Below, one piece after another: positions 45,971 to 53,771 of a DNA stretch of 64,000 bases. The position numbers and the translations under genes are program-made. Positions within the stretch are counted from its first letter, which is position 1. Each line of letters opens with the position of its first letter. Source of the DNA: Longimicrobiales bacterium (lineage in GTDB: Bacteria > Gemmatimonadota > Gemmatimonadetes > Longimicrobiales > Gaopeijiaceae); assembly GCA_958296005.1 (NCBI GenBank), contig CATQHQ010000002.1:1485501-1549500 (forward strand), read 5' to 3'. The notes under the pieces were generated by a model. That model had not been told where the DNA came from. It saw nothing but the letters and a program-made list of their open reading frames with translations, and did not search any database.

Positions 45971-46053
45971 CTCTTGCAGGGGCTGGCTGGAAGCGTGGGT
46001 GGCGATTCAGGCGCCGGCCTCCGCCGCGCACGGCCCGGCCGGGACAGGTTAGG

Positions 46054-46081
46054 AAGCTACTCCGGGCCGCCGGGAAGTCAA
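46054..46081 (-). promoter_or_regulatory. Promoter of mdh
   Basis: On the minus strand TTGACT (46076-46081) and TAGCTT (46054-46059) are separated by 16 bases. Transcription would start near 46047, leaving a leader of about 75 bases before mdh. Confidence 0.5.
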
Positions 46082-46133
46082 CTGGATTCGGGGAGCTGCT
46101 GGCACCGACGGAGGACCGCTGCCGCTTCGCTCC

Positions 46134-47207
46134 TCAACCCCCCGTCTGCGACAACGCCACCAGCCCGCCGGACCCTATCGCCGACCCTTGGACCAGCAAG
46201 TGCTTCTCCGGCTTGATGCGCAGCGTTTCGGCCACCAGCGGCACCAGGTCGTCGCCCCGGCGCAAGGCGTCCCGCAGAGGGGTCTGCATCTCGCCGAAGA
46301 GACACGGTCGCAAGTGGCCGTCGGCGGTCAGGCGCATGCGGTTGCACCGGCTGCAGAAGTTGTGGCTCATGGGAGTGATGACCCCGATCGTGCCCAGCGC
46401 GCCGGGGAAGGCATAGTAGGTCGCGGGACCGTTCCCCGGGGGACCGGCGACCGGCGCCAGCTCGTCCACTGCCCGGACGGCCTCCAACGCCTCTTCGCAG
46501 GAGAGGAAGTTGGACGCGCTCAGCTCCAAGTTGGATTCGGTGGGCATCACCTCGATGAACCGCACATGGAGGGGCCGGTCGCGGGACAGCTCGGCGAAGG
46601 CGGGAACCTCGTCGTCGTTCTGGCCGCGCATGAGGACGACGTTGATCTTGATCGGTTCGAAGCCGACGGCGTAGGCCGCGTCCAGCCCCTCCAGAACCTT
46701 GGCCAAGGTGCCGGGACGGCGGGCGATCGCGTCGGCGCGCTCGGGCCGCAACGAATCCAGCGAGATGTTCACTCGGGAGACGCCGGCGTCGCGCAACGCA
46801 TGGGCCTGCCGGGCCAGCAGCACGGCGTTGGTGGAGAGCGCGATGTCCTCGATCCCCGGAACCGCCGACAGGAGCGCCACCAAGCGCGTCAAGTCCTTCC
46901 GCACCAAGGGCTCGCCGCCGGTCAGCCGCAGTCGCCGGAGGCCCATCCGCGCCATCACTCCCACGATCTCGGCGATCTCCTCGTAGGTGAGGATGTCGTC
47001 GCGCCGAAGCCACGGCAGTCCCTCCTCGGGCATGCAGTAGACGCACCGGAGGTTGCACTTGTCGGTCACCGAGATGCGGAGGTACTCGATCCGGCGTCCG
47101 AAGCCGTCCACCATCGCAGGGCTGGACGCGCCGCCCGCGGTCGCCTGACCGTCCGCACCGGAGCCGCCGACGGTCGTCGCCACCGGTCCGGCACGTCGCC
47201 AGCTCAT
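46134..47207 (-). CDS. moaA: GTP 3',8-cyclase MoaA
   Basis: Radical-SAM enzyme (357 residues) for the first step of molybdenum cofactor synthesis. The N-terminal radical-SAM cluster motif is CNLRCVYC, and the C-terminal second cluster motif is CSRCNRMRLTADGHLRPCLF. The protein ends in the Gly-Gly needed for activity. An unusual N-terminal stretch of about 30 Gly/Ala-rich residues precedes the core. The ATG at 47207 overlaps the moaE stop by four bases (ATGA), so moaD, moaE and moaA form one operon. No moaC is in the window. Confidence 0.95.
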   Translation of the reverse strand: MSWRRAGPVATTVGGSGADGQATAGGASSPAMVDGFGRRIEYLRISVTDKCNLRCVYCMPEEGLPWLRRDDILTYEEIAEIVGVMARMGLRRLRLTGGEPLVRKDLTRLVALLSAVPGIEDIALSTNAVLLARQAHALRDAGVSRVNISLDSLRPERADAIARRPGTLAKVLEGLDAAYAVGFEPIKINVVLMRGQNDDEVPAFAELSRDRPLHVRFIEVMPTESNLELSASNFLSCEEALEAVRAVDELAPVAGPPGNGPATYYAFPGALGTIGVITPMSHNFCSRCNRMRLTADGHLRPCLFGEMQTPLRDALRRGDDLVPLVAETLRIKPEKHLLVQGSAIGSGGLVALSQTGG

Positions 47208-47647
47208 TCGGCGCCTCCAGCAACCACCGGCGTCCGCCCCCCGAGCCACTCGGGCGCTCCCTCCAGGTAGTGCTCGCGCTTCCACACGGGAAGGCGCGTC
47301 TTGATCTCCTCGATCGCGTAGCGGGCGGCGTCGAACGCCTCCGCGCGGTGGGGAGTGGAAACGGCAACGGCCACGCTGACCTCGCCCACCTTCAGCTCCC
47401 CCAGCCGGTGAACCGCCGCGACCCGGGGGCTCCCCGCCCGTTCCGCCGCCTCCCTCGCGATCGCCGCAAGCTGCTGGCGGGCCATCGCCACGTACCCCTC
47501 GTACTCCATCCCGGACACGCGACGTCCCTCGTTTTCATTCCGTACCACGCCGAGGAAGAGGACCGCCGCACCGTCTTCGGCGGCGCCGACCCGGGCCAGC
47601 ACCGCCTCCGGCTCGATCGGGTCCAGGGTGATTTCGCTCCAAGCCAT
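47204..47647 (-). CDS. moaE: Molybdopterin synthase catalytic subunit MoaE
   Basis: Catalytic subunit (147 residues) that with MoaD inserts sulfur into cyclic pyranopterin. Conserved parts are VLFLGVVRNENEGRRVSGMEYEGY, HRLGELKVGEVSVAVAVSTPHR, and the active-site EEIKTRLPVWKREHY. The ATG at 47647 is preferred over one at 47656 because AGGAG is correctly spaced from it. Confidence 0.95.
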   Translation of the reverse strand: MAWSEITLDPIEPEAVLARVGAAEDGAAVLFLGVVRNENEGRRVSGMEYEGYVAMARQQLAAIAREAAERAGSPRVAAVHRLGELKVGEVSVAVAVSTPHRAEAFDAARYAIEEIKTRLPVWKREHYLEGAPEWLGGRTPVVAGGAE

Positions 47648-47699
47648 CCGGTGCATCTCCTGACGTTGCGTCTCGGCGCCCAGACGCCCGGGCGTCGGC

Positions 47700-47945
47700 T
47701 CAGCCCCCGGCGACGGGAGGGATCAGCGCCACCTCGTCGCCGTCGGCCAAGACGGTCTCTCCGTCTGCGTACTGCCGGTTCACCGCCACCGCCACCTGCT
47801 CCGGCAACCGGGCCAATCCACCCCCGCGCTCCCGGAGCGCCGCCAACAGCGCGTTCACCGTGGAGCGCTCGGGCAACGCCACTACAGTGTCCCCCGCCCC
47901 CGCCAGCTCCCGATGCGAGGCGAAGAACAACACGTTCACGTTCAA
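47700..47945 (-). CDS. moaD: Molybdopterin synthase sulfur carrier MoaD
   Basis: Ubiquitin-like sulfur carrier (81 residues) ending in the Gly-Gly that is thiocarboxylated (VALIPPVAGG). The start is TTG at 47945, four bases after GGGAAGG; a GTG two codons in is equally spaced for that site and may be the true start. It lies 16 bases after the HU-like gene's stop and upstream of moaE. Confidence 0.92.
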   Translation of the reverse strand: MNVNVLFFASHRELAGAGDTVVALPERSTVNALLAALRERGGGLARLPEQVAVAVNRQYADGETVLADGDEVALIPPVAGG

Positions 47946-47960
47946 GCGCCTTCCCGGAAG

Positions 47961-48413
47961 CTAGGGCAGGAGTTCGTCGGCGAATGGGTCGGCCCGCCGA
48001 GGCGAAGAGCCGTCCCGAGGCGTTGTGCCGTCCGCCGAACGGGTCCCTGCACCGGGTCCAGGGGCCGGGAACGAGACGAACGCCGGGTCTGCGTAGTGCG
48101 GCGAAAAGACCGGCTCCGGCGGAGGAGGAGGTCCGTTTCCTACTCTGTCCCGCAGCAGCTTCGACGGCTTGAACGCCGGCACCGAGCGCGCCGGAACCTG
48201 GACCGGCTCGCCCGTCCTGGGGTTGCGGGCCATGCGCGCCTTTTGAGCCCGGACCTTGAAGGTGCCGAATCCGCGCAGCTCGATGCTGTCGCCGTGGACA
48301 AGCGCCAGCTTCACCGCATTGAGGAACCCGTTTACGACCGACGCGCAGTCCCGCTTGGTGACGCCGGGTCCGATCGCATCGGCAACCTGTTCCACAAGTT
48401 CGGCTTTCGTCAT
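47961..48413 (-). CDS. HU/IHF-family DNA-binding protein with C-terminal tail
   Basis: Nucleoid protein of 150 residues, while typical HU has about 90. The body (residues 1-90) has MTKAELVEQVADAIG, SIELRGFGTFKVR and the DNA-contacting arm RMARNPRTGEPVQVP followed by VPAFKPSK. The extra 60 residues are Pro/Gly/Ala-rich with an acidic end (PFADELLP), unlike the basic tails of actinobacterial HU. Its promoter lies about 45 bases upstream. The moaD gene follows after 15 bases and may share transcripts. Confidence 0.9.
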   Translation of the reverse strand: MTKAELVEQVADAIGPGVTKRDCASVVNGFLNAVKLALVHGDSIELRGFGTFKVRAQKARMARNPRTGEPVQVPARSVPAFKPSKLLRDRVGNGPPPPPEPVFSPHYADPAFVSFPAPGPGAGTRSADGTTPRDGSSPRRADPFADELLP

Positions 48414-48455
48414 TTACGGTCCTCCGGGATCGTTGCGCCATGCCGATTCCAAGAC

Positions 48456-48484
48456 ATGTAAGCCCGCTATCCGGGCGGCGTCAA
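48456..48484 (-). promoter_or_regulatory. Promoter of the HU-like gene, with palindromic spacer
   Basis: On the minus strand TTGACG (48479-48484) and TTACAT (48456-48461) are 17 bases apart. The spacer contains GCCCG-GATAG-CGGGC (48462-48476), an inverted repeat placed where a repressor or the HU-like protein could act. The -35 is preceded by CGCCCG, as at rplM. Confidence 0.6.
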
Positions 48485-48526
48485 CGGGCGGATGTCGCGT
48501 CGGCGCGGGCGGCATCGGCGGAAACG

Positions 48527-49639
48527 CTACGAGCCGGCTCCACGGCGGGCGGCTAGAAGGGACACGAAGTCGTCGAAGAGGTAGCGGCTGTCGCGGGGAC
48601 CCGGGGCCGCCTCGGGGTGGTACTGCACTGCCATGACCGGGAGGCTTCGGTGGGCGACGCCGGCCACCGTGCCGTCGTAGAGGTTCCGGTGGGTGACTCG
48701 AAGGTCGGGAGCGCCGGGCACCTGGCTTTCCTCGCCGCCTTCCACCGCGAAGCCGTGGTTCTGCGAGGTGATCTCGACCGCGCCTCGGGCGTGGTTAATG
48801 ACTGGGTGGTTCCCGCCGTGGTGCCCGAACGGCAGCTTGTAGGTCTCGCCGCCGTATGCCCGCGCGATCAGCTGGTGCCCCAGGCAGATCCCGAAGACGG
48901 GCACGCCCCGCGCCGCGACCTCCCGGATCGTCTCCGCGGCGCGCTCCACTGCCGCCGGGTCCCCCGGTCCGTTGGAGACGAAAAGGCCGTCCGGGTCCAG
49001 CGCCAGCACGTCGGCGGTCCCGGCAGCGGCTGGCAGCACCGTGACGCGGCAGCCCCGTGCGGACAGCAACCGGGGCGAGCTTGCCTTCACCCCGAAGTCG
49101 AAGGCGGCCACATGGTACCGCTCCTCCCCGACGGCGGGGACCACATAGGGCTCTCCAGTCGACACGTCGCCAGCCAAGTTCAGGCCCTCCATCCTGGGTT
49201 GGTCCAGGATTCGATCCAGGAACGCCTCCGCGGGAACGTCACCGGGGGCGATCCCGCCTCGCATGGCGCCGGCGCTGCGGATGTGGCGGGTCAGCGCCCG
49301 GGTATCCACGTCGCGAACGCCAACGACGCCGTGGCCAGCCAAGTACTCCTCCAGCGTGGCACGGCTCCGCCAGGAGCTGGGGGCTCGGGCCGACTCCCTT
49401 ACGATGAACCCGGACACCTGGGGCCTCGCCGACTCCTCGTCCTCGTCGTTGACGCCGTAGTTGCCGATCAGGGGGCAGGTCATGGCGACCAGCTGGCCGG
49501 CGTAGGAGGGATCCGTCAGCACCTCTTGATAGCCGGTCATGGCGGTGTTGAAGACGACCTCGCCGACGACCTCGCCCCGCGCGCCCAGCGGAAGGCCGTC
49601 GAAGCGGCGTCCGTCTTCCAAGAGGATGTAGGCAGTCAT
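48527..49639 (-). CDS. carA: Carbamoyl-phosphate synthase small subunit
   Basis: Glutaminase subunit (370 residues) supplying ammonia for carbamoyl phosphate in pyrimidine and arginine synthesis. The N-terminal CPSase domain (FNTAMTGYQEVLTDPSYAGQ) and class I glutamine amidotransferase domain (SNGPGDP, catalytic Cys in GICLGHQL, QYHPE) are intact. The large subunit gene carB is not in the window. The ATG at 49639 has its own promoter about 80 bases upstream, divergent from the RNase HI-like gene. Confidence 0.95.
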   Translation of the reverse strand: MTAYILLEDGRRFDGLPLGARGEVVGEVVFNTAMTGYQEVLTDPSYAGQLVAMTCPLIGNYGVNDEDEESARPQVSGFIVRESARAPSSWRSRATLEEYLAGHGVVGVRDVDTRALTRHIRSAGAMRGGIAPGDVPAEAFLDRILDQPRMEGLNLAGDVSTGEPYVVPAVGEERYHVAAFDFGVKASSPRLLSARGCRVTVLPAAAGTADVLALDPDGLFVSNGPGDPAAVERAAETIREVAARGVPVFGICLGHQLIARAYGGETYKLPFGHHGGNHPVINHARGAVEITSQNHGFAVEGGEESQVPGAPDLRVTHRNLYDGTVAGVAHRSLPVMAVQYHPEAAPGPRDSRYLFDDFVSLLAARRGAGS

Positions 49640-49716
49640 TCGGCGTCGGTGGTCCAGCGGCGTCCGGCCTCCGTCGGTCGTGCTCGGCGTCGGCAATTTG
49701 GCAGGGGTTGCCGCGA

Positions 49717-49744
49717 AATCTAGCCGAGCCCCTTCCAGCGTCAA
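49717..49744 (-). promoter_or_regulatory. Promoter of carA
   Basis: On the minus strand TTGACG (49739-49744) and TAGATT (49717-49722) are 16 bases apart. A weaker plus-strand TATCTT (49755-49760) nearby could serve the divergent RNase HI-like gene, so the two promoters may overlap. Confidence 0.5.
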
Positions 49745-49823
49745 CGCGCAGCCGTATCTTCCTGCGAACGGCCCGCGCGCGGACGCCCTGGGCCGGCGAC
49801 GCCCGCTCCGACGAGCCCGAGAA

Positions 49824-50426
49824 ATGCCCGACGACCCGTCCTGCAAGACCCCCGAGCCGCCCCAGGTCACGATACACGCCGACGAGTCCTGCCTGGGAAA
49901 CCAGTTTCGGGGACAGGACCGGCCCGGCGGGGCCGCCGCACTGATCGAGGCGTGGAGAGGCGGCGCCTGGATGCGCAAGGACGTGTGGACGTCCAGCCCT
50001 TCGGCGACGAACAACCGGATGGCCCTCGCCAGTGCCTTGCTGGCCCTGCGCGCCCTCAAAGTCCGTAGCCGGGTCCGCTTCGTGTCCGACTCCCAGTACC
50101 TGGTGAAGGGCGCGTCGGAGTGGATGGCCGGCTGGAAGCGTCGCAACTGGAAGCGCAAGGCCGGGCCGATCGAGAACTTGGCGATGTGGCAACAGCTGGA
50201 TCGCGTGATCAGCGGCCACGACGTGACCTGGAAGTGGGTCCGGGGCCACGCCGGAGACCCGAAGAACGAGTACGTGGACCACTTGGCGGTGCGCGCAGCG
50301 AAGGAGCAGTCGTCGTCGCCGGGCACCGTGCCCTCGGGGTTCGAGGAGTGGCTGAATCAGCAGCGCAACGACCGGGACCGCTTCTGGGACTACATCGAGT
50401 TCGCACCGCCGGAACCGTCCCCGTAG
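49824..50426 (+). CDS. RNase HI-like protein lacking the catalytic Glu
   Basis: RNase HI fold (200 residues), the family that cuts RNA in RNA-DNA hybrids. Three catalytic Asp positions (D20 in HADESCLGN, D89 in VSDSQYLVKG, D152 in NEYVDHLAVRAA) and the catalytic His H142 in RGHAGDPKNE are present, as is the substrate handle WMAGWKRRNWKRKAG. The position of the fourth metal ligand is Ala (A67 in TNNRMAL, normally NNRME). Spacing of 22 to D89 and the intact NNRM block make the alignment firm. Activity is therefore uncertain. The ATG at 49824 precedes the fold by 15 residues. The last 37 bases overlap lipB on the opposite strand. Confidence 0.85.
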   Translation: MPDDPSCKTPEPPQVTIHADESCLGNQFRGQDRPGGAAALIEAWRGGAWMRKDVWTSSPSATNNRMALASALLALRALKVRSRVRFVSDSQYLVKGASEWMAGWKRRNWKRKAGPIENLAMWQQLDRVISGHDVTWKWVRGHAGDPKNEYVDHLAVRAAKEQSSSPGTVPSGFEEWLNQQRNDRDRFWDYIEFAPPEPSP

Positions 50427-51103
50427 TGGCCGATCTCGTTCACGCGGCCGTATCCGAACACCTGGCGCATCGCCGACACGACCGGCGGGACGGCGTCCTC
50501 CGGGGCGACGTCGCGGCCGAGGAGCCGAGTGAGGCTGGTCACGGGACGGTCCGGGATGCCGCAGGGAACGATCGCGCCGAAGTACGCAAGGTCGGTGTTG
50601 GCGTTCAGCGCAAAGCCGTGGGACGTGATCCATCCCGACGACACCCGGATGCCGATCGCGGCCACCTTCGCATCTTCCACCCATACGCCGGTTCCGGCCG
50701 GGTCCCGCTCTCCCTCGAGGTCAAAAGCGCCTAGGGCGGAGATCAGCACCTGCTCCAAGCTTCGCAGGTAGGCGTGCAGGTCCTTGCGCCCCGGCTTGAG
50801 GTCCAGAATGGGGTAGCCGACCAGCTGGCCGGGGCCGTGGTAGGTCGCGTCGCCGCCCCGCCCCGCCCGGTGAAGTTCGATCCGCCGGGCCGCCAGCTCG
50901 TCCCTGGACGCCAGCACGTGGTCCCCGCGGCCGGACGAGCCCAAGGTGACCACATGGGGGTGTTCCAGCAGCAACAGGGTGTCGGGCACCTCGTCCCGGC
51001 GACGCTGCTTCACCAGCCGGGCTTGGATCGCGAGGCCGTCTTCGTAGGCGACGCGCCCCAGATGCCGAACGGCCAAGGTGCGGTCGTTCCACGACGGGTC
51101 CAC
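50390..51103 (-). CDS. lipB: Octanoyl-ACP:protein octanoyltransferase LipB
   Basis: Transfers octanoyl groups from ACP to lipoyl domains (237 residues). Signature RGGDATYHGPGQLVGYPILDL, the active-site Lys in DAKVAAIG, and the catalytic Cys in FGAIVPCGI are present. The GTG start at 51103 has GGGAG 8 bases upstream. It follows the E2 gene, whose lipoyl domain is its likely substrate, making the grouping functional. Its 3' end overlaps the convergent RNase HI-like gene. Confidence 0.94.
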   Translation of the reverse strand: MDPSWNDRTLAVRHLGRVAYEDGLAIQARLVKQRRRDEVPDTLLLLEHPHVVTLGSSGRGDHVLASRDELAARRIELHRAGRGGDATYHGPGQLVGYPILDLKPGRKDLHAYLRSLEQVLISALGAFDLEGERDPAGTGVWVEDAKVAAIGIRVSSGWITSHGFALNANTDLAYFGAIVPCGIPDRPVTSLTRLLGRDVAPEDAVPPVVSAMRQVFGYGRVNEIGHYGDGSGGANSM

Positions 51104-51153
51104 CCCCGCTGCTCCCGCGACGCTCGGTTCGTCGCCGAGCGTCCCTCGTCGGC

Positions 51154-52641
51154 TCAGGCGTCCTCCGGGAAGTCCTCCAGCACCGCCTTGAGTCGCGACA
51201 GGAAGCGAGCCGAGTCGGCGCCGTCCACCAGCCGGTGGTCGTAGCCCAGAGAGAAGTAGGACCGCTTGCGGATCGCCACGAAGTCCTCGCCGGTGGCGGG
51301 GTCCGTCACGGCCACCACGCGCTTGTCGATGGAACCGGTGCCGAGAATCGCCGATGTTCCCTTGGGAATTACCGGCATCCCGACGACGGTGCCCAGCACC
51401 CCAGGGTTGGTGATCGTGAAGGTGGCGCCCTGAACCTCGCTGGGCGACAGCTGCCGCGAGCGGGCCCGGCTCGCCAGGTCGACGATCCGTCCGGCGATGC
51501 CCACTAGGCTCAGGTGCTCGGCGTCGTGGACCACGGGAACGATGAGGCCCGGGTTCAGGTCCACCGCCATCCCGATGGAGACGGCACTTCTGTGGACGAC
51601 GTTGTTCCCCGACACGGTGCCGTTGACCATCGGGAACTCCCGGAGGATGCGCGAGCACGCCCACGCCACGAACGCCGTGTAGGAGACCCGGGCGCCGCGT
51701 TCCGCCCACCGGGACTTCTTCGCGCGACGAATCCGGTCCACAGTCGTGAAGTCGATCTCGATGACCGAGTGGACATGGGGAGCGATCCGCTTGGCCAGCA
51801 CCATGTGCTCGGCGGTGAGGCGGCGAACCTTGGTCATCGGCTCGACTTTGTCGCCCTCGCGGACCGGGAAGGTCGGGTGTTGGACCTCGCCCAGGAAGCG
51901 GTCCCAAAGGTCGGCGCCGGAGTGGGTCGGGCCGGAGGAGGCCGGGACCCGGGCGGGAGGCGGGGCGGCCGCAACCGAGGGCGCAGGCGCGGCTACCGGG
52001 ACCGACGACGCAGGAGGTGCGGGCGCCGCAACGGAAGGCCTCGACGGCGGGGCAGCCGCGGGCTCGGAGGCCGCGTCCGCCGCCCCGCCTTCGATGAACG
52101 ACAGGATGTCTTGCTTGGTGACCCGCCCCAAGTGCCCGGTTCCGGGAACCTGGGAGATCTCCACGCCCGCCTCTGCTGCGATCCGGCGAACCACCGGCGT
52201 GGAGCGGGTGCGGATGCGCTCGTCGCTGGTGGTCGTGCAATCGGACTCGCCCTCGGCAGCGGCAGCTTCCACGGTCTGGGCCGAGGACGTCGCGGCATCT
52301 CCCTCTGGCCGCGGCGACGCCGGGGTCGGATCCGGCGCCGCGTCCGGGGCTTGGGCCGGCGCCACGATCGAACCGCTGTTTCCGCTAGCCGCCGCCGCGG
52401 CTTCGGGATCGATGAAGGCGACGATCGTTCCCACCTCCACCGTCTCGCCCTCGGCGACGCGGACTTCGACGAGGACGCCCCCGGCAGGCGACGGGATCTC
52501 GGCGTCGACCTTGTCGGTGGAGATCTCCAGGATCGGCTCGTCCCGCTCCACCGGATCGCCGGGGCTCTTCAGCCACTTGGAAACGGTCCCCTCGGCTATG
52601 GACTCGCCCATCTGGGGCATTGGCACTTCGATGCGCGACAC
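51154..52641 (-). CDS. 2-oxoacid dehydrogenase E2 (dihydrolipoamide acyltransferase)
   Basis: Core acyltransferase (495 residues) of a 2-oxoacid dehydrogenase complex. It has one N-terminal lipoyl domain (lipoylated Lys in EISTDKVDAEI), an Ala/Pro linker, a peripheral-subunit-binding domain (STPVVRRIAAEAGVEISQVPGTGHLGRVTKQDI), a second Ala/Pro linker, and the catalytic domain with the active-site His and Asp in YDHRLVDGADSARF. The substrate (pyruvate, 2-oxoglutarate or branched-chain) is not determined; branched-chain or pyruvate type is likely from the E1 alpha/beta arrangement. The GTG start has GGGGAG upstream. It follows E1 beta by 45 bases. Confidence 0.92.
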   Translation of the reverse strand: MSRIEVPMPQMGESIAEGTVSKWLKSPGDPVERDEPILEISTDKVDAEIPSPAGGVLVEVRVAEGETVEVGTIVAFIDPEAAAAASGNSGSIVAPAQAPDAAPDPTPASPRPEGDAATSSAQTVEAAAAEGESDCTTTSDERIRTRSTPVVRRIAAEAGVEISQVPGTGHLGRVTKQDILSFIEGGAADAASEPAAAPPSRPSVAAPAPPASSVPVAAPAPSVAAAPPPARVPASSGPTHSGADLWDRFLGEVQHPTFPVREGDKVEPMTKVRRLTAEHMVLAKRIAPHVHSVIEIDFTTVDRIRRAKKSRWAERGARVSYTAFVAWACSRILREFPMVNGTVSGNNVVHRSAVSIGMAVDLNPGLIVPVVHDAEHLSLVGIAGRIVDLASRARSRQLSPSEVQGATFTITNPGVLGTVVGMPVIPKGTSAILGTGSIDKRVVAVTDPATGEDFVAIRKRSYFSLGYDHRLVDGADSARFLSRLKAVLEDFPEDA

Positions 52642-52686
52642 GACCTTGCTCCCCTCGGTTGTATGCTGCTGCTTCCGTACGAGGCT

Positions 52687-53769
52687 TCAGTACTCTACAA
52701 GGTAACGGCTCGCGGCCACCACATCGTCCGGCGAAGGCAGGAAGTAGTCCTCGAGCCGACCGCTGTAGGGGACCGGAGAATCTATGGCGGTGACCCGCAG
52801 AATCGGCCCGTCGAGCCATTCGAACGACCGTTCGTTGATGCGCATCGCGATCTCCCCGGCGATCCCGCCGGTGCGGGTGTCCTCGTGGACGATCAGCAGC
52901 TTGCCCGTCTTCTTGACCGACTCGGCGATCGCCTCCTCGTCCAGGGGCAGGAGAGTGCGCAGATCGACCACCTCGGCGCGGACGCCCTCCTTGGCCAGCT
53001 CCTGCGCGGCGGCCAGGCAGTGGTGCACCATGAGCCCGTACGTGACGATCGTCAGGTCGTGCCCCTCCAGCGCGGTTCGTGCTTTCCCCAGGGGGATCGC
53101 ATAGTCCTCCCGAGGGAGCGTCTCCCGGCAGTGCGGCGCCCGGTAGAGGCCCTTGTGCTCCTCGAAGATCACTGGGTCGTCGTCCCGGATGGCGCTCTTG
53201 AGCAGTCCCTTGGCGTCCCGCGGGTTCGACGGGTAGACGATCTTGAGGCCCGGCGTGTGGAAGAACGCCATCTCCACGTTCTGGGAGTGGAAGGGTCCGC
53301 CACGGTTGCCGCCGCCGACTGGCCCCCGCACCACGATCGGCAGTGGTCCGGCGCCTCGGTAGCGGGACGTGGCCACGTAGTTGGTGAGCACATCGTAGGC
53401 CGGGGAGACGAAGTCCATGAACTGCATCTCGACGACAGGCCGCAACCCCATGTGCGCAGCCCCGGCCGCGGCGCCGGTGAAGCCGCCCTCCGAGATCGGC
53501 GTATCGACTACCCGCGAAGGGCCGAAGCGATCGAGAAAGCCCCGCGTGACCTTGAAGGCGCCACCGTAGGCGCCGATGTCCTCGCCGATGAGGAAGACCC
53601 GCTCGTCCCGCTCCATTTCCTCCCAGAGCGCTTCCGCGACAGCTTCGAGGAACGTCGCGGGCTCCCCGGCGCGGGTCCGGGCGACCTGGGCAGGCAACGC
53701 CGCGGACCGGGCGGTCGCATGGGACCGCGCGGGCGGCCCCGACGGCGTGGACGGAGAGCGAGTGGACAT
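52687..53769 (-). CDS. 2-oxoacid dehydrogenase E1 beta subunit
   Basis: Transketolase-like beta subunit (360 residues). Conserved parts include FLIGEDIGAYGGAFKVTRGF, VVDTPISEGGFTGAAAGAA, PVVEMQFMDFVSPAYDVLTNYVA and the C-terminal LIVHEDTRTGGIAGEI. The first 35 residues are Ser/Pro/Ala-rich and unconserved. The stop of E1 alpha lies two bases before its ATG, so the two are coupled. It should form the heterotetramer with E1 alpha, contributing half of each thiamine-diphosphate site. Confidence 0.94.
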   Translation of the reverse strand: MSTRSPSTPSGPPARSHATARSAALPAQVARTRAGEPATFLEAVAEALWEEMERDERVFLIGEDIGAYGGAFKVTRGFLDRFGPSRVVDTPISEGGFTGAAAGAAHMGLRPVVEMQFMDFVSPAYDVLTNYVATSRYRGAGPLPIVVRGPVGGGNRGGPFHSQNVEMAFFHTPGLKIVYPSNPRDAKGLLKSAIRDDDPVIFEEHKGLYRAPHCRETLPREDYAIPLGKARTALEGHDLTIVTYGLMVHHCLAAAQELAKEGVRAEVVDLRTLLPLDEEAIAESVKKTGKLLIVHEDTRTGGIAGEIAMRINERSFEWLDGPILRVTAIDSPVPYSGRLEDYFLPSPDDVVAASRYLVEY

Positions 53770-53771
53770 CC

